Source: Pagrus major (Eukaryota > Chordata > Actinopteri > Spariformes > Sparidae). Taken from it: a DNA stretch of 64,000 nt. The notes below the pieces were generated by a model. That model was given only the letters and a program-made list of their open reading frames with translations, ran no database searches and had not been told where the DNA came from. Below, in pieces: positions 33,569 through 46,900 of the stretch. Numbering within the stretch: position 1 is the stretch's first letter; the number at the start of each line of letters is the position of its first letter. The position numbers and the translations under genes are program-made. Location: positions 10,070,165-10,134,164 of the forward strand of contig NC_133236.1 in assembly GCF_040436345.1 (NCBI RefSeq), given 5' to 3'.

Positions 33569-35214
33569 ATGGTCGACGCCTTCTGTGCCACTTGGAAACT
33601 GGTTGACAGTGAGAATTTTGATGAGTATATGAAAGCACTTGGTGAGTAACAGCCTTCTTTAACTTTTAAATTTTGTTTCTTTTCATTCACAAATACAATA
33701 AATCAAGACAGAAAAATAACTTTTTTTCTGCTTATTCTAAATGAAATGTTCAGAGGTTGTCGTAAAACAGAGTTAACAGTCATATTTCACCTGTGTCCTC
33801 TGGTCAGGCGTGGGCTTTGCCACCCGGCAGGTTGGTAATGTGACCAAGCCGACCGTGATCATCAGCCAGGAGGGCGACAAGGTGGTGATTCGCACCCAGA
33901 GCACCTTTAAGAACACGGAGATCTCCTTCAAGCTGGGAGAGGAGTTCGATGAAGCCACCGCTGATGACAGGAACTGCAAGGTAGGTTGAACACAAAACTT
34001 TTCAAAAGTTCATGTCTACATTGTGTTAAAGAGGAGAACAAAGACTGGTCGGAGGCTAAATCAAGCATTTTTCATGCTTTCTTCAGTCCTGATTGAGAGG
34101 TTTCTGAGAGGTGTCTAACTTGTGTTTATCTGAAATTAAATAAATAAACTTGTTAATTCAAGATCTCATTTTTACCACTATCACCACTCATCTCTCCATG
34201 TGAAGAGTAGATTTTAAGTTAAAAAGAGTTTTTTCCAAGTGCTGTTCTGATCGGACTTTGAGTTCCTTTGTTTCTATTTGTGGTTCGATGACAAAAATTG
34301 ACTTGAATCTTGAGACCTCCAGAAACAGACCAACATCTGGCAGTATCTGACTCGTTTAAAACATTCCTGTCTTTCAGGCCATAGTGACTATGGATGGAGA
34401 CAAGCTGGTCCACGTCCAGAAGTGGGACGGCAAAGAGACCAAGTTCGTCAGAGAAATCAAGGACGGCAAGATGGTCATGGTAAGCCGAAGATACCCTGAT
34501 CAGACGTGCTTCTACTTCCTGTCCTGTTTGACTTGAAATGTGTTAATTTAATTATTAATAAAGCAGAAGGGGACACAGTTAGGTAGCCCTAAGATAGATA
34601 CAGAGGGTAAAATCATCATCAGAGAAATCTGTTGTGCGGAGTTATAGCACCAAGAAATGTTTAGTTTTTATAAAATGTTCCTGGGCTTTCAGGACCTTTT
34701 AGTAGACAGTACTTCCAATAATCAGATAAATGTCTTACCACTGGAAGTCGTTCACTCTTCTGTTTGCTCTCAAATAAAAATAAATATCTCAGAAGTCATG
34801 GTGAATCAGGAAATGTAATGGAAAATATGCAGCTTGTTAGATATTATTCGTGAATCATTTGTATGGAAAACATTCTGCAGATCATCTCTTTGGGCTCCTA
34901 AAGGACATTAAAATCAAAGATGTTGTGATAAAAAGTCCCAAATCACTCTCCAGACAGCTTTATTGTCTTTCTTAAGCTCAAAAAATGCAGCTTTGCGTGC
35001 CCCTTTCATGCATTCATAGTCAAATTAGCTTGTTTGTATTCAGCTGCCCAAAAGCTTCCTGCTAGTTGTAGAAAAAGTTAAAAGAAAGTTTTTTTTGTTG
35101 GTGACATGAAATATTTGGGAACACTGAATCCCCCGTCATGGTAACTGTCTTCTCTCCCTACAGAATTTGACCTTTGAAGACATCCATGCGGTGCGCAGCT
35201 ACGAGAAGGCATGA
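33569..35214 (+). CDS. fabp7: Brain-type fatty acid-binding protein, 132 aa, 4 exons
   Basis: Exons 33569-33641, 33808-33980, 34378-34479 and 35164-35214 have lengths 73, 173, 102 and 51, the standard FABP gene pattern. The product starts [20 protein letters not shown] and keeps the family signature, the helix-turn-helix portal ([16 protein letters not shown]), and the C-terminal R-x-Y pair (VRSYEKA, R127 and Y129) that binds the fatty-acid carboxylate. It matches vertebrate FABP7 along its whole length and ends at the usual residue. It is a cytosolic carrier of polyunsaturated fatty acids in radial glia and astrocytes. Some teleosts have two copies (a and b); I cannot tell which this is. The neighbour smpdl3a confirms orthology, since the two genes are adjacent in mammals. 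Confidence 0.97.
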
Positions 35215-35424
35215 GTGCTCAGACTGACAGCATCCCAAACCGGCCAAGAAGTGTTGATTTTCTAATTATTATTGACTGTATGCTTCTCTTTGCACTTCAT
35301 CCTCCTCCACATGTACACGGCCTGCAGGCTGCACATGTTTTGTAAGAATTTTTTTTTTTTATATATGAGGAAACATTTCTGTCATGATGGATGGATCGTC
35401 TTTGCAGCCCTGTGTGAAACATGA

Positions 35425-35430
35425 AATAAA
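35425..35430 (+). terminator. fabp7: fabp7 poly(A) signal
   Basis: AATAAA about 210 bp after the stop, in catgaaataaaaaaacac. Confidence 0.7.
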
Positions 35431-35479
35431 AAAACACAGAGTGAATGTTTGTCTCTTCTCCAGTGTTGTTTAAAGTGCC

Positions 35480-36575
35480 CAAAAGTCATACTTAGTGAGT
35501 AAAAGTGAAGATATCGTGTTAAAATATTACTTTGGTAAACATGAAACTCACCCTTACGAATAGTACTTGAGGAAAAGTCTTCTTTTTTAATCTGATTGTC
35601 ACTAAAATAGATCAATTTAAAAAAGTGCTACTATAACTATGATGCAGCTTGTAAAGTTACAAGTAACTAAAGTTATCAAGTAAATGTAGTGGAGTAAAAA
35701 GTACAATATTTTCCTCCAACGTAGTGGAGTGGAAGTATAAAGTAGCATAAAATGGAATCACGAAAAGGCACCCATATGAATAGTACTTGAGTAAAAGTCT
35801 TACAGTATATAATATGAAGTATTGAAAGTACAAGAAAAAGTAAATCTTATGTATTCTAACATGTATGCATATATACTATATTATTGGCTCGATTATCATC
35901 AAAGTTACTAAACCAAATCAAATAATGTGTATAAGTGCAATATTTGCCTGCCAAATGTAGTGGAGTGGAAGTATAAAATTACAGAAAACGGAAATACTCC
36001 GGTAGAAATACCTCAAAATTGCACATAAGTACAGCACTTTAATAAATGTTCTTAGTTACATTCCATCAGTGGTATCAGCTTGAGTTGGTACAGTAGTTTC
36101 TTTATAAATTTCATATACTGTTACGGATTAAACCACCCAACAGCCACTGAAACAGTTCAAATGAGCTCCACTTCAAGTAGCTACAACAGTACAGTGTTGT
36201 AAAAAGTACCCCATCATACTTAAATAAAGTAACATTACTCTGATAAAAGTGGATGTGACCCATATGAATAGTACTTGAGTAAAAGTCTTGAAATATATAA
36301 TATTAAGCATCAAAAGTACAAGTAAAAGTACATTTGACATATTTTTATGTGTATGTATATTTACTACAGATGATTCCATGCCTGATTATCATCAGAGTAA
36401 TTAGTAACTAAAGCTGTCAAATAAAGGTGTAAAAGCAATATTTGCCTCCAAAATGTCATGGAGTGGAAGTATAAAGTAGCAGAAAATGGAAATACTCAAG
36501 AACAAATTCCTCAAAATTGCATTTACGTACAGTACCTGAGAAAATGTACTAAGTTACTTTTCTTCAGTGCTCTTC
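35480..36575. repeat. Three diverged copies of a hAT-like dispersed repeat in tandem
   Basis: Units at about 35480-35755, 35756-36070 and 36190-36575 share aatagtacttgagtaaaagt, then a middle with ggagtggaagtataaagtag, then an end like cctcaaaattgca and gtacagtac. This is the widespread fish repeat that ends in hAT-type termini. The copies differ at many sites, so they are old. No coding function. Confidence 0.65.
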
Positions 36576-38350
36576 TCTGATGTAATCGCTCCATCATCCA
36601 GCACGATTCATTCCTCAAACAACCAAAAGACTCAAGTTTAAACCCCAGAGTCAAGTCATAAAAAACTTAATTCTAGCCTCGACAATCATTCAGGTTTCCC
36701 TCATTTGTGATGATGTCGAAAGAAAAAAAAACAATAAGAATATGAGTGAAAACATTTCTAAAAGAGCAATTCTCAGTGAAAACACTTAAAAAACTAAAGG
36801 CAGATTTTCCCAGATCAGAATAAACCTGCAGGACTTAAACCATAGTTATGCTTTTTAGTTATAGGGTGATGAATGTTCAATAAAGGATTTATAGATGAAA
36901 AGATATGTTTATCTTGCCTGATTCCAGAGGTTTGAGGGTGGAAGCAGCAGCCTGGGACTGATAGAAAGACTGTCTCTACTGAACGTTCAAAGGGAAGCTG
37001 GATCTGTTTCTGTACAAAAATCTATTTTTTTATGAAGTCCTTATCTGGTGTTGACCTCTGATGCCACTGCATTATGACTAAAGGCTATCATTCCCTAGTT
37101 TCTATGTTTTTATTGTCTTGTGGGGTTAAAAATGTTCTTGGATCCCAAATTATTAATTGATAATTAGAACACGTCAGGCAAAGTGACAATTTGTGCTGAA
37201 AGTGGGATCCTACTATTTTACATCTCAACAACACAATACAATGGGTGCTTTTTTTTGCCCTGCAAGGGAAAAAGTTTGCACACCCCCGCTCTAGTGGTAC
37301 TGAGCCATGCAAACACTCCTGGTTTCAATGTCCCAGCTTTTTTAGGTATTCAGCAGCAGTCGGTCTTTCTAGGAGCAGTGTTCCCGTTACCCTGGCTAAC
37401 CCACAGATCTCACCGTCAACAATTACCAGAAAATGTGCAACTTTCAGTGAACTGACCCTTTAAGTTCGAACCTTATTCATTACACAAAATGTTTGTGAGT
37501 CTGTCTGTGAGGTACTGGGTAATGGTCCCTCTGAGGCTCTCTAAAAAGTGTTAAAATTAAAACAATCGATTAAGGAAAAAACACTCTTTGTTTGAAATGC
37601 GTAACCTGTGGTAGGTAAATGTACATTTGGCCTCATAAAAATAGGTCATAAACCAAAAAAGGTTGCGAACAGTTGATTTAATGTTTATTTCACTATATTT
37701 ATCAGATGACTCTGGGGGGGATATGGTGTAATTGGACCATTGACAGGCTTAAAAAATAAAACTCTCTGCTAAAATGTCTTCATGGTGTAACAAAATGAGG
37801 AAACTCAAGATATTGGAGCTTTGTGTTAATAACCTTCAGATTTGGGGGAACGTGTGTTAGGACAGAGTGAATGGTTACATCATTAAGGGCTTCATCATGT
37901 GGGATTCAGATCATTTACTTAAGTAAAAGTAACAACATCACACCCTAAAAATACTCATATAAAAGGAGTATTTTATTTTATTGTAATGTTGTTGATGGTG
38001 GAGGTGGAGCTAATTTGAACATGTTTGTATGTTTAAGTAGTTAAAGCTACAATAATGCATCTTATTTTATAGGATCATCACATATTTTTCATGTAAAGTT
38101 TGTTAAAAAAGGAAATGTAAAGGTTTATAAACATCAGTTGCAACTTTATAACCCATCCAAATAATGTTTACTGATGAACTACACTGTATTTATTAACCAT
38201 TTACAAAGTTTTCTTAACATCAGTTGCAACTTTACAATAAACAGTTGTTTAATAAATGTTTTTTAAGACATTCGTTGTTTATTAACAGTGAATTGTGTCA
38301 GTGATGGTTATTATAAAGTGTTACTGTAAAGTCTTTATTTGTAACCTCAG
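36576..38350. other. Spacer between fabp7 and smpdl3a, no gene
   Basis: Contains a hAT-like fragment (about 37915-37980) and a repeat with two copies of acatcagttgcaacttta (about 38132 and 38219). No exon recognised. Confidence 0.5.
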
Positions 38351-38597
38351 AGTATAAATACAATCCTTCACTGGCCTCCAGTATGTGTTAGTGCCCTCCA
38401 TGTCTCAGCTCACACGCTGCAGACTTTCTGTTTTCATTTTCACAAGTTCCTCCTGCTGAGCTTCAAAACACAGAGTCACGTGATCATTTCACCATCGTAC
38501 TTCCTGTTTAGTTCAGCGGACAATGACCTGACGTTACTTTGGTTGGTTAGGTAATATGTAGACAGTGTGAAACACCGTCCTGTCGGTTTTTAGCACT

Positions 38598-39920
38598 ATG
38601 AACATGATATACCTGTTGTGTGTCGTGCTGCTGCTGTGCGGCGCGGCTCCGGTCGCGGCGAGACCGACTGGAAGCAGCTACCTGTCGGGTACAGGTGAGT
38701 GGAAACTCCGGGAGCTCTCGGTGATGACAACTCAGGTGACAATCGAGCAGTTTATTGCTACACTGTGTCACTATTAACGCAACCACACAGGCTTAAACGT
38801 ACAGCGTGAATCCTTACGTTGGACGTGTCTGCTAGGCTACACTTGGCGTGATGAACAACACGAGGTTCAGCTATAAAAGTGGATGTTTTCTTAAACATGT
38901 GTGCAGATAGTTGTGTGAAATGATCGCCGAATTGACCTCAAGACGTTTTGGATGTACATTAAGTGTTCAATTTTTCTGTGAAAGTTACATCTTGTTTGCA
39001 GATCATTAAAAACTAATAAAGTGACAGATTTCTAAACGGAGTTTTGGCAAAAACGCCTCAGAGTCGCATTATCCCAGGTGTCATTTGATGGGGCTACTGA
39101 TGTTTTTATGGCTTTTGTAAGTCACTTACTTTAACTGCAACACAGGTTTGGAGTTTGTTGTATGACCTAGCACAAAATAAGATTTGAATATTATTAGAAA
39201 CTACACCAAGAAAAACAAACTGCTGAAAATGAACGTTTTGAGATTGCCTTCTAAAAGTGGATATTTTCTTAAAAATAGACCTGCTTAGTTGATATCATTG
39301 TTGCCGAATTTACCCTGAGACATTCTGGATGTATATCAGGTGTTCAATTTTGCTGTAAACGTTACACTTTGTTTACAGATGACCAAAAACTAATAAATTG
39401 GCAGATTATCAGAAGGAGTTCAGGCACAAACGTCTTCAGAGAATGGTGCACTCCCAGGTGTCATTTATTGGGGCTACTGATTGGAGTTTGTTGTATGGGC
39501 TAGCATAAAATAAGACGTATAATATTATAGAATAGACATTGAAAAGAAAGACTGTACTGTAGGATAAAAAACAAAGTTGAACAATTAGAGGATGTGTACT
39601 TGTGTAGCCAAAAAGGGAACATATCAGCCCTAGCTTATATTACAAGCCTAAAAATAAACTAAATGCAAAAGAAGAAATGAGTTGAAAACACTAACCCCCA
39701 GTCAAAAAAGACATTTGCATCCTCAAACACACATTATTTTGTCACATTTCACACCTCTCTTCCTGGACATGTACAGTACTCAACAGGTCATAATTTTGGA
39801 TGTAGAAGCAAAATATAGTCTTCTTGACTGTTGAGTTGTGTATTTAAGTTAGTTTTAAGAGGAAATTCCCATCATAATTTCTCTAAACGTGCACATAGCT
39901 ATATATATATATATAAGCAA

Positions 39921-39970
<50 letters not shown>

Positions 39971-40033
39971 GTGTATGTATGTATGTATATATATATGTAT
40001 GTATATATATATGTGTATGTATGTATGTATATA

Positions 40034-40122
<89 letters not shown>

Positions 40123-40905
40123 ACATACAAGAAAGGTCAGAGCAGACTCCATCTGCTGAGGAAGCTCAGGTCCTTTGGGGTGCAGGGGGCACTCCTGACA
40201 ACTTTCTATGACTCTGTGGTGGCATCAGCCATTTTCTATGGAGTAGTCTGCTGGAGCAGCAGCATCTCGGCAGCAGATAGGAAGAGACTTGATAAACTTA
40301 TCAAGAAGGCCAGCTCCATCCTGGGATGCCCTCTTGACCCAGTGCAGGTGGTGGGAGAGAGCAGGATGATGGACAAGCTGTCATCGCTGCTGGTGAAGGA
40401 GTCCCACCCCCTGCAGGTCACTATCACTGCACTGGTCAGCTCCTTCAGCGACAGGTTGATACATCCCAAGTGTGTGACGGAGAGGTATTGCAGGTCCTTC
40501 CTTCCTGCTGCTGTCAGACTATACAACCAGCACTGCTCCCAGTAGACCTCACATGTGCACTGTGCAATACTAAACTCTACACATATCCACACACTTTCTG
40601 GTTTGCACTAATTGGACAATTTTTTAATACCCATATTTATTATTTAATGTTTGTAAATAAAATACAAAACTGCTTATACTTACACTGTTCATATTATAAA
40701 TACTATGTCATATTGTAAATACCAAGTTCATATTGTAAATAATATGTATATACGAGTTAATTCTATTTCTTATCTCTATTATATTGTTTATTTTTTACTT
40801 TTTATTATTGTTTAAGTGTGATACTGTCCTTTGGCTGCTGTGACTAAGGAATTTCCCCATTTGCGGGACAAATAAAGGATTTCTGATTTCTGATATATGT
40901 ATATG

Positions 40906-40983
<78 letters not shown>

Positions 40984-43900
40984 GCCCCTCAAAATATATT
41001 TTTGGTTTTCATCTTGTCTCTTTCTTCCTTGTCCCTAAACCTGTCGTTTATCTTCTTATTATCTGTCCCTCGGTCCATCCAGGCAGGTTCTGGCACATCA
41101 CAGACCTCCACCTGGACCCCACCTATCACCTGGCCAAGGACCCCACCAAGGTGTGCTTCTCCTCCAAAGGAGTCCCTGCCACCCATGCCGGCATGTTTGG
41201 GGACTTCCTGTGTGACTCTCCCTACCGCCTCATCCAGTCAGCGTTCGCTCACATGGCGCCGCTCACACAGCCAGAGGACTTCATCATATGGACCGGGTCG
41301 GTACATTGATGAGGGTTATGATTTCCAGCTTTCTTCTTCTTCTTCTTTAAGAATTTGTCTTTGATGAAAAACTGGAACTGAACGCTGAATAACTTAATCG
41401 CATGAATAGGATCAAGAGTCAGCTCATAGAAACCATATCTGTGGCTTTACAGTTGTTTCATATCCTGTTCTCAAAGCAGTCATGTGATTTGTGGACCAAA
41501 CCACTTTAAAGTTGAAGAATGGGGTAGTTTCGATTAAGTGTCCACACTTCCTCAAGGGAGTGTGTCATGCTTAATTATTTTTTTCCAGGCTAAAAACAGA
41601 GATGAACAAGATAGATGTTCATTCTAATTGCTTCAGACAAAATGTATCTTGGTTTATTCCCAAATACCTGCAAAAATAATGACATTCCCATCAGCCTCAG
41701 CTGTAGTTTGTGTTGATGTTAGCACGCTAACCCTACAAACTAAAACAAAAAGTTCTCCCTGCTCAGCATCAGTATGTTAGCATTGCCATTCTGGCATTAG
41801 TGTTAGCTAATTAGCTCAAAGCACTACTCTGCTTACACAAAGACATTAGCAGTAGCTAGTTAGCGATGTAGGTTACACCCTGACAGTGTGCGTTAAAGGG
41901 GACCAAGATATACCGTTTCCAGGTGTCCAAGTGTCTCCAGAGGGAGCTGTGTGCAGTCTCATGAATTGCCTCACGTGATGTCACTTGAGTCAGCGTCTGA
42001 GGACTACAAGTTTGAAAATGTTTTTAAAAATCTGCTGGTGTGGAGCAAGAAAGAAGTGAGCTTACCAGACCAACACACCTGAATTTCCCGGTGGTCGGTG
42101 TTGCATTGTGGGATGGAGGAGCCAGGTTTTGATGATAACATTGGTTCTGTAGCGTCAGTTTCTGTCCGTCATGAGTTATAGTAGTGCAAAGCTAAAAAAG
42201 GAGGTGACTTTTTTTATGTGTCAGCTCAGACTCCAGCAGACAACAGGACAACTTCATTCATTGTGAAAGTTGCATTGTGGGTAGTGTAGGCACCAGGTTT
42301 TGAAAAGGAAGAAGAATGTGTGGAATAAAGATTTCTCTGGTTCTGCTGTATTGATTTTGATCATTTGTTTTTAGGTTGATATGGACTACTTTTCGAAACC
42401 TGGCATTATCCACAATGCAACTCAGCCACTGAGTGACATCACTAGAGACTATTTATTTGCAGCTTCCTCTGGAGCCACAAAAGGCTTTATGCTACTTTTT
42501 CACACATGCAGTAGTACTCCCCGAGACCTGTAAACACACTTTAATGTGTAAAATTGGTGGAGTTACCCTTTAAGAGGAAATATTTTAAACTCAGCATAAC
42601 CCTAACCCTCAGTTGTCATGGCGAGTTCCCGTAAGAAGTACAGTACTGTGTGTGTTTATGTTTGTGTCAGCAAGCAGAAGTGACACTTCGTCCTGTGCTG
42701 TCTGATCCATTCTGATATGAAAACCTGCTATTTCACAAACGTCCAAAATAACAGAATAACTGTTGCACAATATCAGAATTTAGCAGAGTTCAGATTGCAA
42801 CTAACCATTATTTTATTCTCTCGGTTCTCTGCATGTTTTAGCACTCAGCTGTTCACATGATTAAGCAATGGGGCTGGGTGATATGGCCATAAGATAATAT
42901 TGCAACCTTCGATATCCATATTTTGATATTTTGAAATGCCATCAAAAACACTTTATGAATGATATATCTGACCTAATATGATGATATCAAAATTGCAACA
43001 TATTGTAGAGATGATTATTGGTATTAACACTGACATTTCTGATCAGTAATCATCAGTAATGTGGATAAGAAAGTATAAGGACAAGCAGAACAGTCTGTTA
43101 AGTTAAGAAATTTACATCACTTTACTGTGCTGCAGACGTTAAAACCAGGAAATGACAACACTTGCACCATATCGTGATGTAACAATAAATCAGTAACCTG
43201 CCCAGCATGTGTCTGCAAGACTGACAGTGCACCATGTATTTAAATGCAGTGAATAAAGTCCTAACACCCACTGGAGCACTGAAGCACCACTTCAGGCCTC
43301 AAAAGATGAGTAGGAGTTATCCACTCACCATGACAAGTAGCTTAAAGAACCGCTCTGTATTCTCTGAGGGCACTGGAAACTAACGTTCGCTCACTGTGAT
43401 AATGACACAGGAAAAACTGTAAGCATCAGTTCCCCTGCACAGCTCTCTATTAATCAGGAGCTAATCAGCTAATCCAGGAATTCATAGGCTTATTAGACAT
43501 GCTTAAGAGAAGGCCTTGCCACGTAATCCTCCACCACAGGGAGTCCTTTTTCGGGTTTTAAGTTTCTTTGCAGGCAGATTTCTGCTCTATGCTATTGTTA
43601 AAGGACTTTGTAGCATGAGTTTGCCTTTTTACTTAAAGAGGAAATCCATTGTACAGTGGAATTCCTGTTATTTCTGCTGCACTGTGCAGTAAAGTCCAGC
43701 TCTGCTGAGCCAAAACAGTCAACAGCTGTCATGTGAGGGACAGGAAATACAGTCAGTGTTGAGGATTAAGGTTTTTTCTCAATTCTTACCGGTGGTGCTG
43801 AGTGGTAACTGATCTCTTACCGCAGTTACTTCACATTTAAAGTCATTTAATCTATTTTCTGAAGTCTTTGCCTGTGAAAAGATTAATCAATTTGGGTAAT

Positions 43901-46900
43901 TTATTAAGAAAAAAAACTAAAAATCTTCTGATTCCAGCTTCTTATATGTGAATATTTTCTGGTTTCTTTCTTCCTCTCTGAAAGACAACTAACATCTTTG
44001 GGTTGTGGACAAAACAAGACATTTGAGGACGTCATCTTGAGTTTTAGGAAACGTTGATCAGCATTTTTCAGCGTCCTCTGATTTTATTGACAACTGATTG
44101 ATTAGCCAAGAAAATAATCTACAGAATAATCAATAACGATTATGCTTTCTCCTCCTTAAAACACAACTTTTTATTTGTGACAAGTTGGGTACTACTTTGA
44201 GAATTTTGGCAGTGATTTCTCTCAGTCATAACAAAACTACTGACGTAGTTAAGTGCTGTGAAACTGGAGAACAAGCTGCACTCCCAAAACAAGTCTGACG
44301 GGGAAAGAAACTGGAGCAGTCTGACAATCAGGCAGGTCATAAGTAGCCAACAGTTTCACACACTGACTCAGCAACTTCATTTAATGAAGTACATAAAGTC
44401 AGCACACCTGAAATGCTGGTGATGATCTCTCATCACGCAGGGAAACTGTGTGCACACAAGATAGATAAGTACGGAGGGTAAAAGTTGCCTCCAGACTGGT
44501 TCAGCTGCACACATGTACAGTATTCCTAGTGTTTAGCTTCTCTGTGGCTTATTTGACCTAGTTTACTGACACTGGATCTTATTTTCCCTCTCTAACAGTG
44601 ACAGTCCACCTCATGTCCCTCCAGACGAGCTCACTACAGACATGGTGGTCCAGGTGATCAGTAACATGACGCAGACCATCAGACAACACTTCCCCAACAT
44701 GACAGTCTACCCCGCCCTGGGAAACCACGACTACTGGCCGCAGGTAACGTTGCTCACAGAAATAGGATGATGTATACAGGACAAAGATTCAAAAGTCTTT
44801 TTGACGCACAGACTCAGAATCAGTTTGACTTATTTAGGTGGTTGGGTGAAATTTTGTGCCAGTGTTAATGAATATACATGAATTTAAGCATTTTCAAGGC
44901 ACTTAAATTTTAAGAAATGTCAGAGTTTGATGTTTTTCAGGTAGAAAAGCCTCTAACAGCTGCGTTTGATTCAATGGCACAAACACTAAATGACAGATAG
45001 TGTGAGTATAGCCTCATTAATGACCGACCTCTCACAGGTGACACACAAAGACCTAAGTCGACCTTTGCACAGTGGGTTCAGTTCTTCCATCTGGTCGCAG
45101 ATAAAAGCTGCCAAGATGCAGGACCAATAGATTTAGGAACTTATTGGTCTCTGCCACCATTGCTTTGTTGTTCTTTGATTTTGTGTGTGTGTGAATTGTT
45201 TGTGTGACGATTGTATAATATGCAGTGTTGCATTTCATGTTGTCATGTAACGTGCTTTCTGCATCGCTCTTCTCAGGACCAAATGCCGGCCTCCACCAAC
45301 GCCATCTACAAAGCTGCTGCCCAGCTGTGGAAACTCTGGTTGGAGCCTGAAGCTCTGCTCACACTCTCACAGGGTGAGTATCGCAGCCTCTCTGTGTTCT
45401 TTTAATATTTTATTACAGGTTTTATTATATTACACTGACAGCACTTTCATAGCATTCTTTCAGACATTATATTTGGACTTTGGACATTATACTCGACGAA
45501 TACAAACATTTAAATAACAACTTTTTTACTTTGCATATTGAAGATTGGTCGACCCAGGACATACATTTCCTAACTGCTACATCCTCTCTGTATCTGACCA
45601 TGAAAAACCCTTGTGTATCATGTATCTGAAGTCATCACATGACATGAATCAGCACAAAGATATTCAAATTAAATTAATAGAAGAGAAAATTTCCAAGTCG
45701 TCCCATTTAAGATGCTGGCACTAGTGTTTATTAGGTATTTTTGCCTTTATAAATGACTGGACAATGAATTGATTCTCAAAACTGTGGGTGATTCATCTCT
45801 GCCGATTGACTCATTTATAAATGGACCAATTATCTAAACACTATAAATGTCAGTTGGCATGTAACATTTAGCTTCTTAGCATGCTAATGTGAGCATGTTC
45901 GGCGTTCAATATGTAACATTTAGTGTTGGTGTGATATTCTAATATAGTCCAAATAAAGCTGTCGCATGTGATGCTAACGCTCTGTTCTTCTCTGCATCAA
46001 ATAATCGTCATGTTGTGTTTTTCTTCTCATCCTGCAGGTGGTTTCTACTCCCAGCAGGTGAAGCCTGGTTTGCGGGTGATTAGTCTCAACACCATCCTGT
46101 ACTACGGTCCTGATAAAGTCACACTTAACATGACAGACCCTGCAGGACAGTTCGAGTGGCTGGAGAAAACTCTGGAGAAAGCTGCTCAGAGCCTGGAGAA
46201 GGTCTGAGATGTCTTCTTGAACCTTTGACTCACCTCACAGTCAGGATATTATCATGAAATGAATTCTCATACCTTAAATGTGGCTCGCTTCTTCCTCCAG
46301 GTGTTCATCATAGCTCATGTCCCAGTGGGGTACCTGCCCTTTGTCAGAAACATCACTGCGATAAGACGAAGCCACAACGAGAGGCTGGTCGCCATCTGCA
46401 GGAAGTACAGTCACGTTATTGCCGGACATTTCTACGGCCACACCCACCGTGACAGTATCATGGTGCTGTTGGACCAACAAGGTGAAAAATATAAAAACAC
46501 AAGAGGCACAAATATGTGTGACTATTGAAGTTGACTTTAAAAATGGCAGGTTAACCTTGGTTTCACCTCCTCAGATAGGACACAATGCTTCCAACAGTAG
46601 ATAGAATTGATCAAAAACTGCCTTTCACTTATTTCTTTTGTTTTGCTTTGCTTTGAAGTCAGAGTTACAGTTTGAACTTCTGAGTTCAATGTCAGAACTC
46701 AGATTTTATTCTCAGAACAAGAATAAAGTCGGAATTCTGACTCAAAACTCAGAACTCAAGTACATTTTTGACAATCATCTTATGTAGACACCTTGCTGTT
46801 AAAGAAAAAAACTCATCCTTATCATTTAATAATGAATCGCTGACTAGAAACTAGTCTAACTAATCATGTGCTGATTATTTATTTTTCCTGATGTCCAGTA

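Noticed and set aside
39831-40211. Long Ile/Tyr frames on both strands
   Set aside because: Direct translation of the TA microsatellite; no splice or coding context except the LINE piece that follows it.
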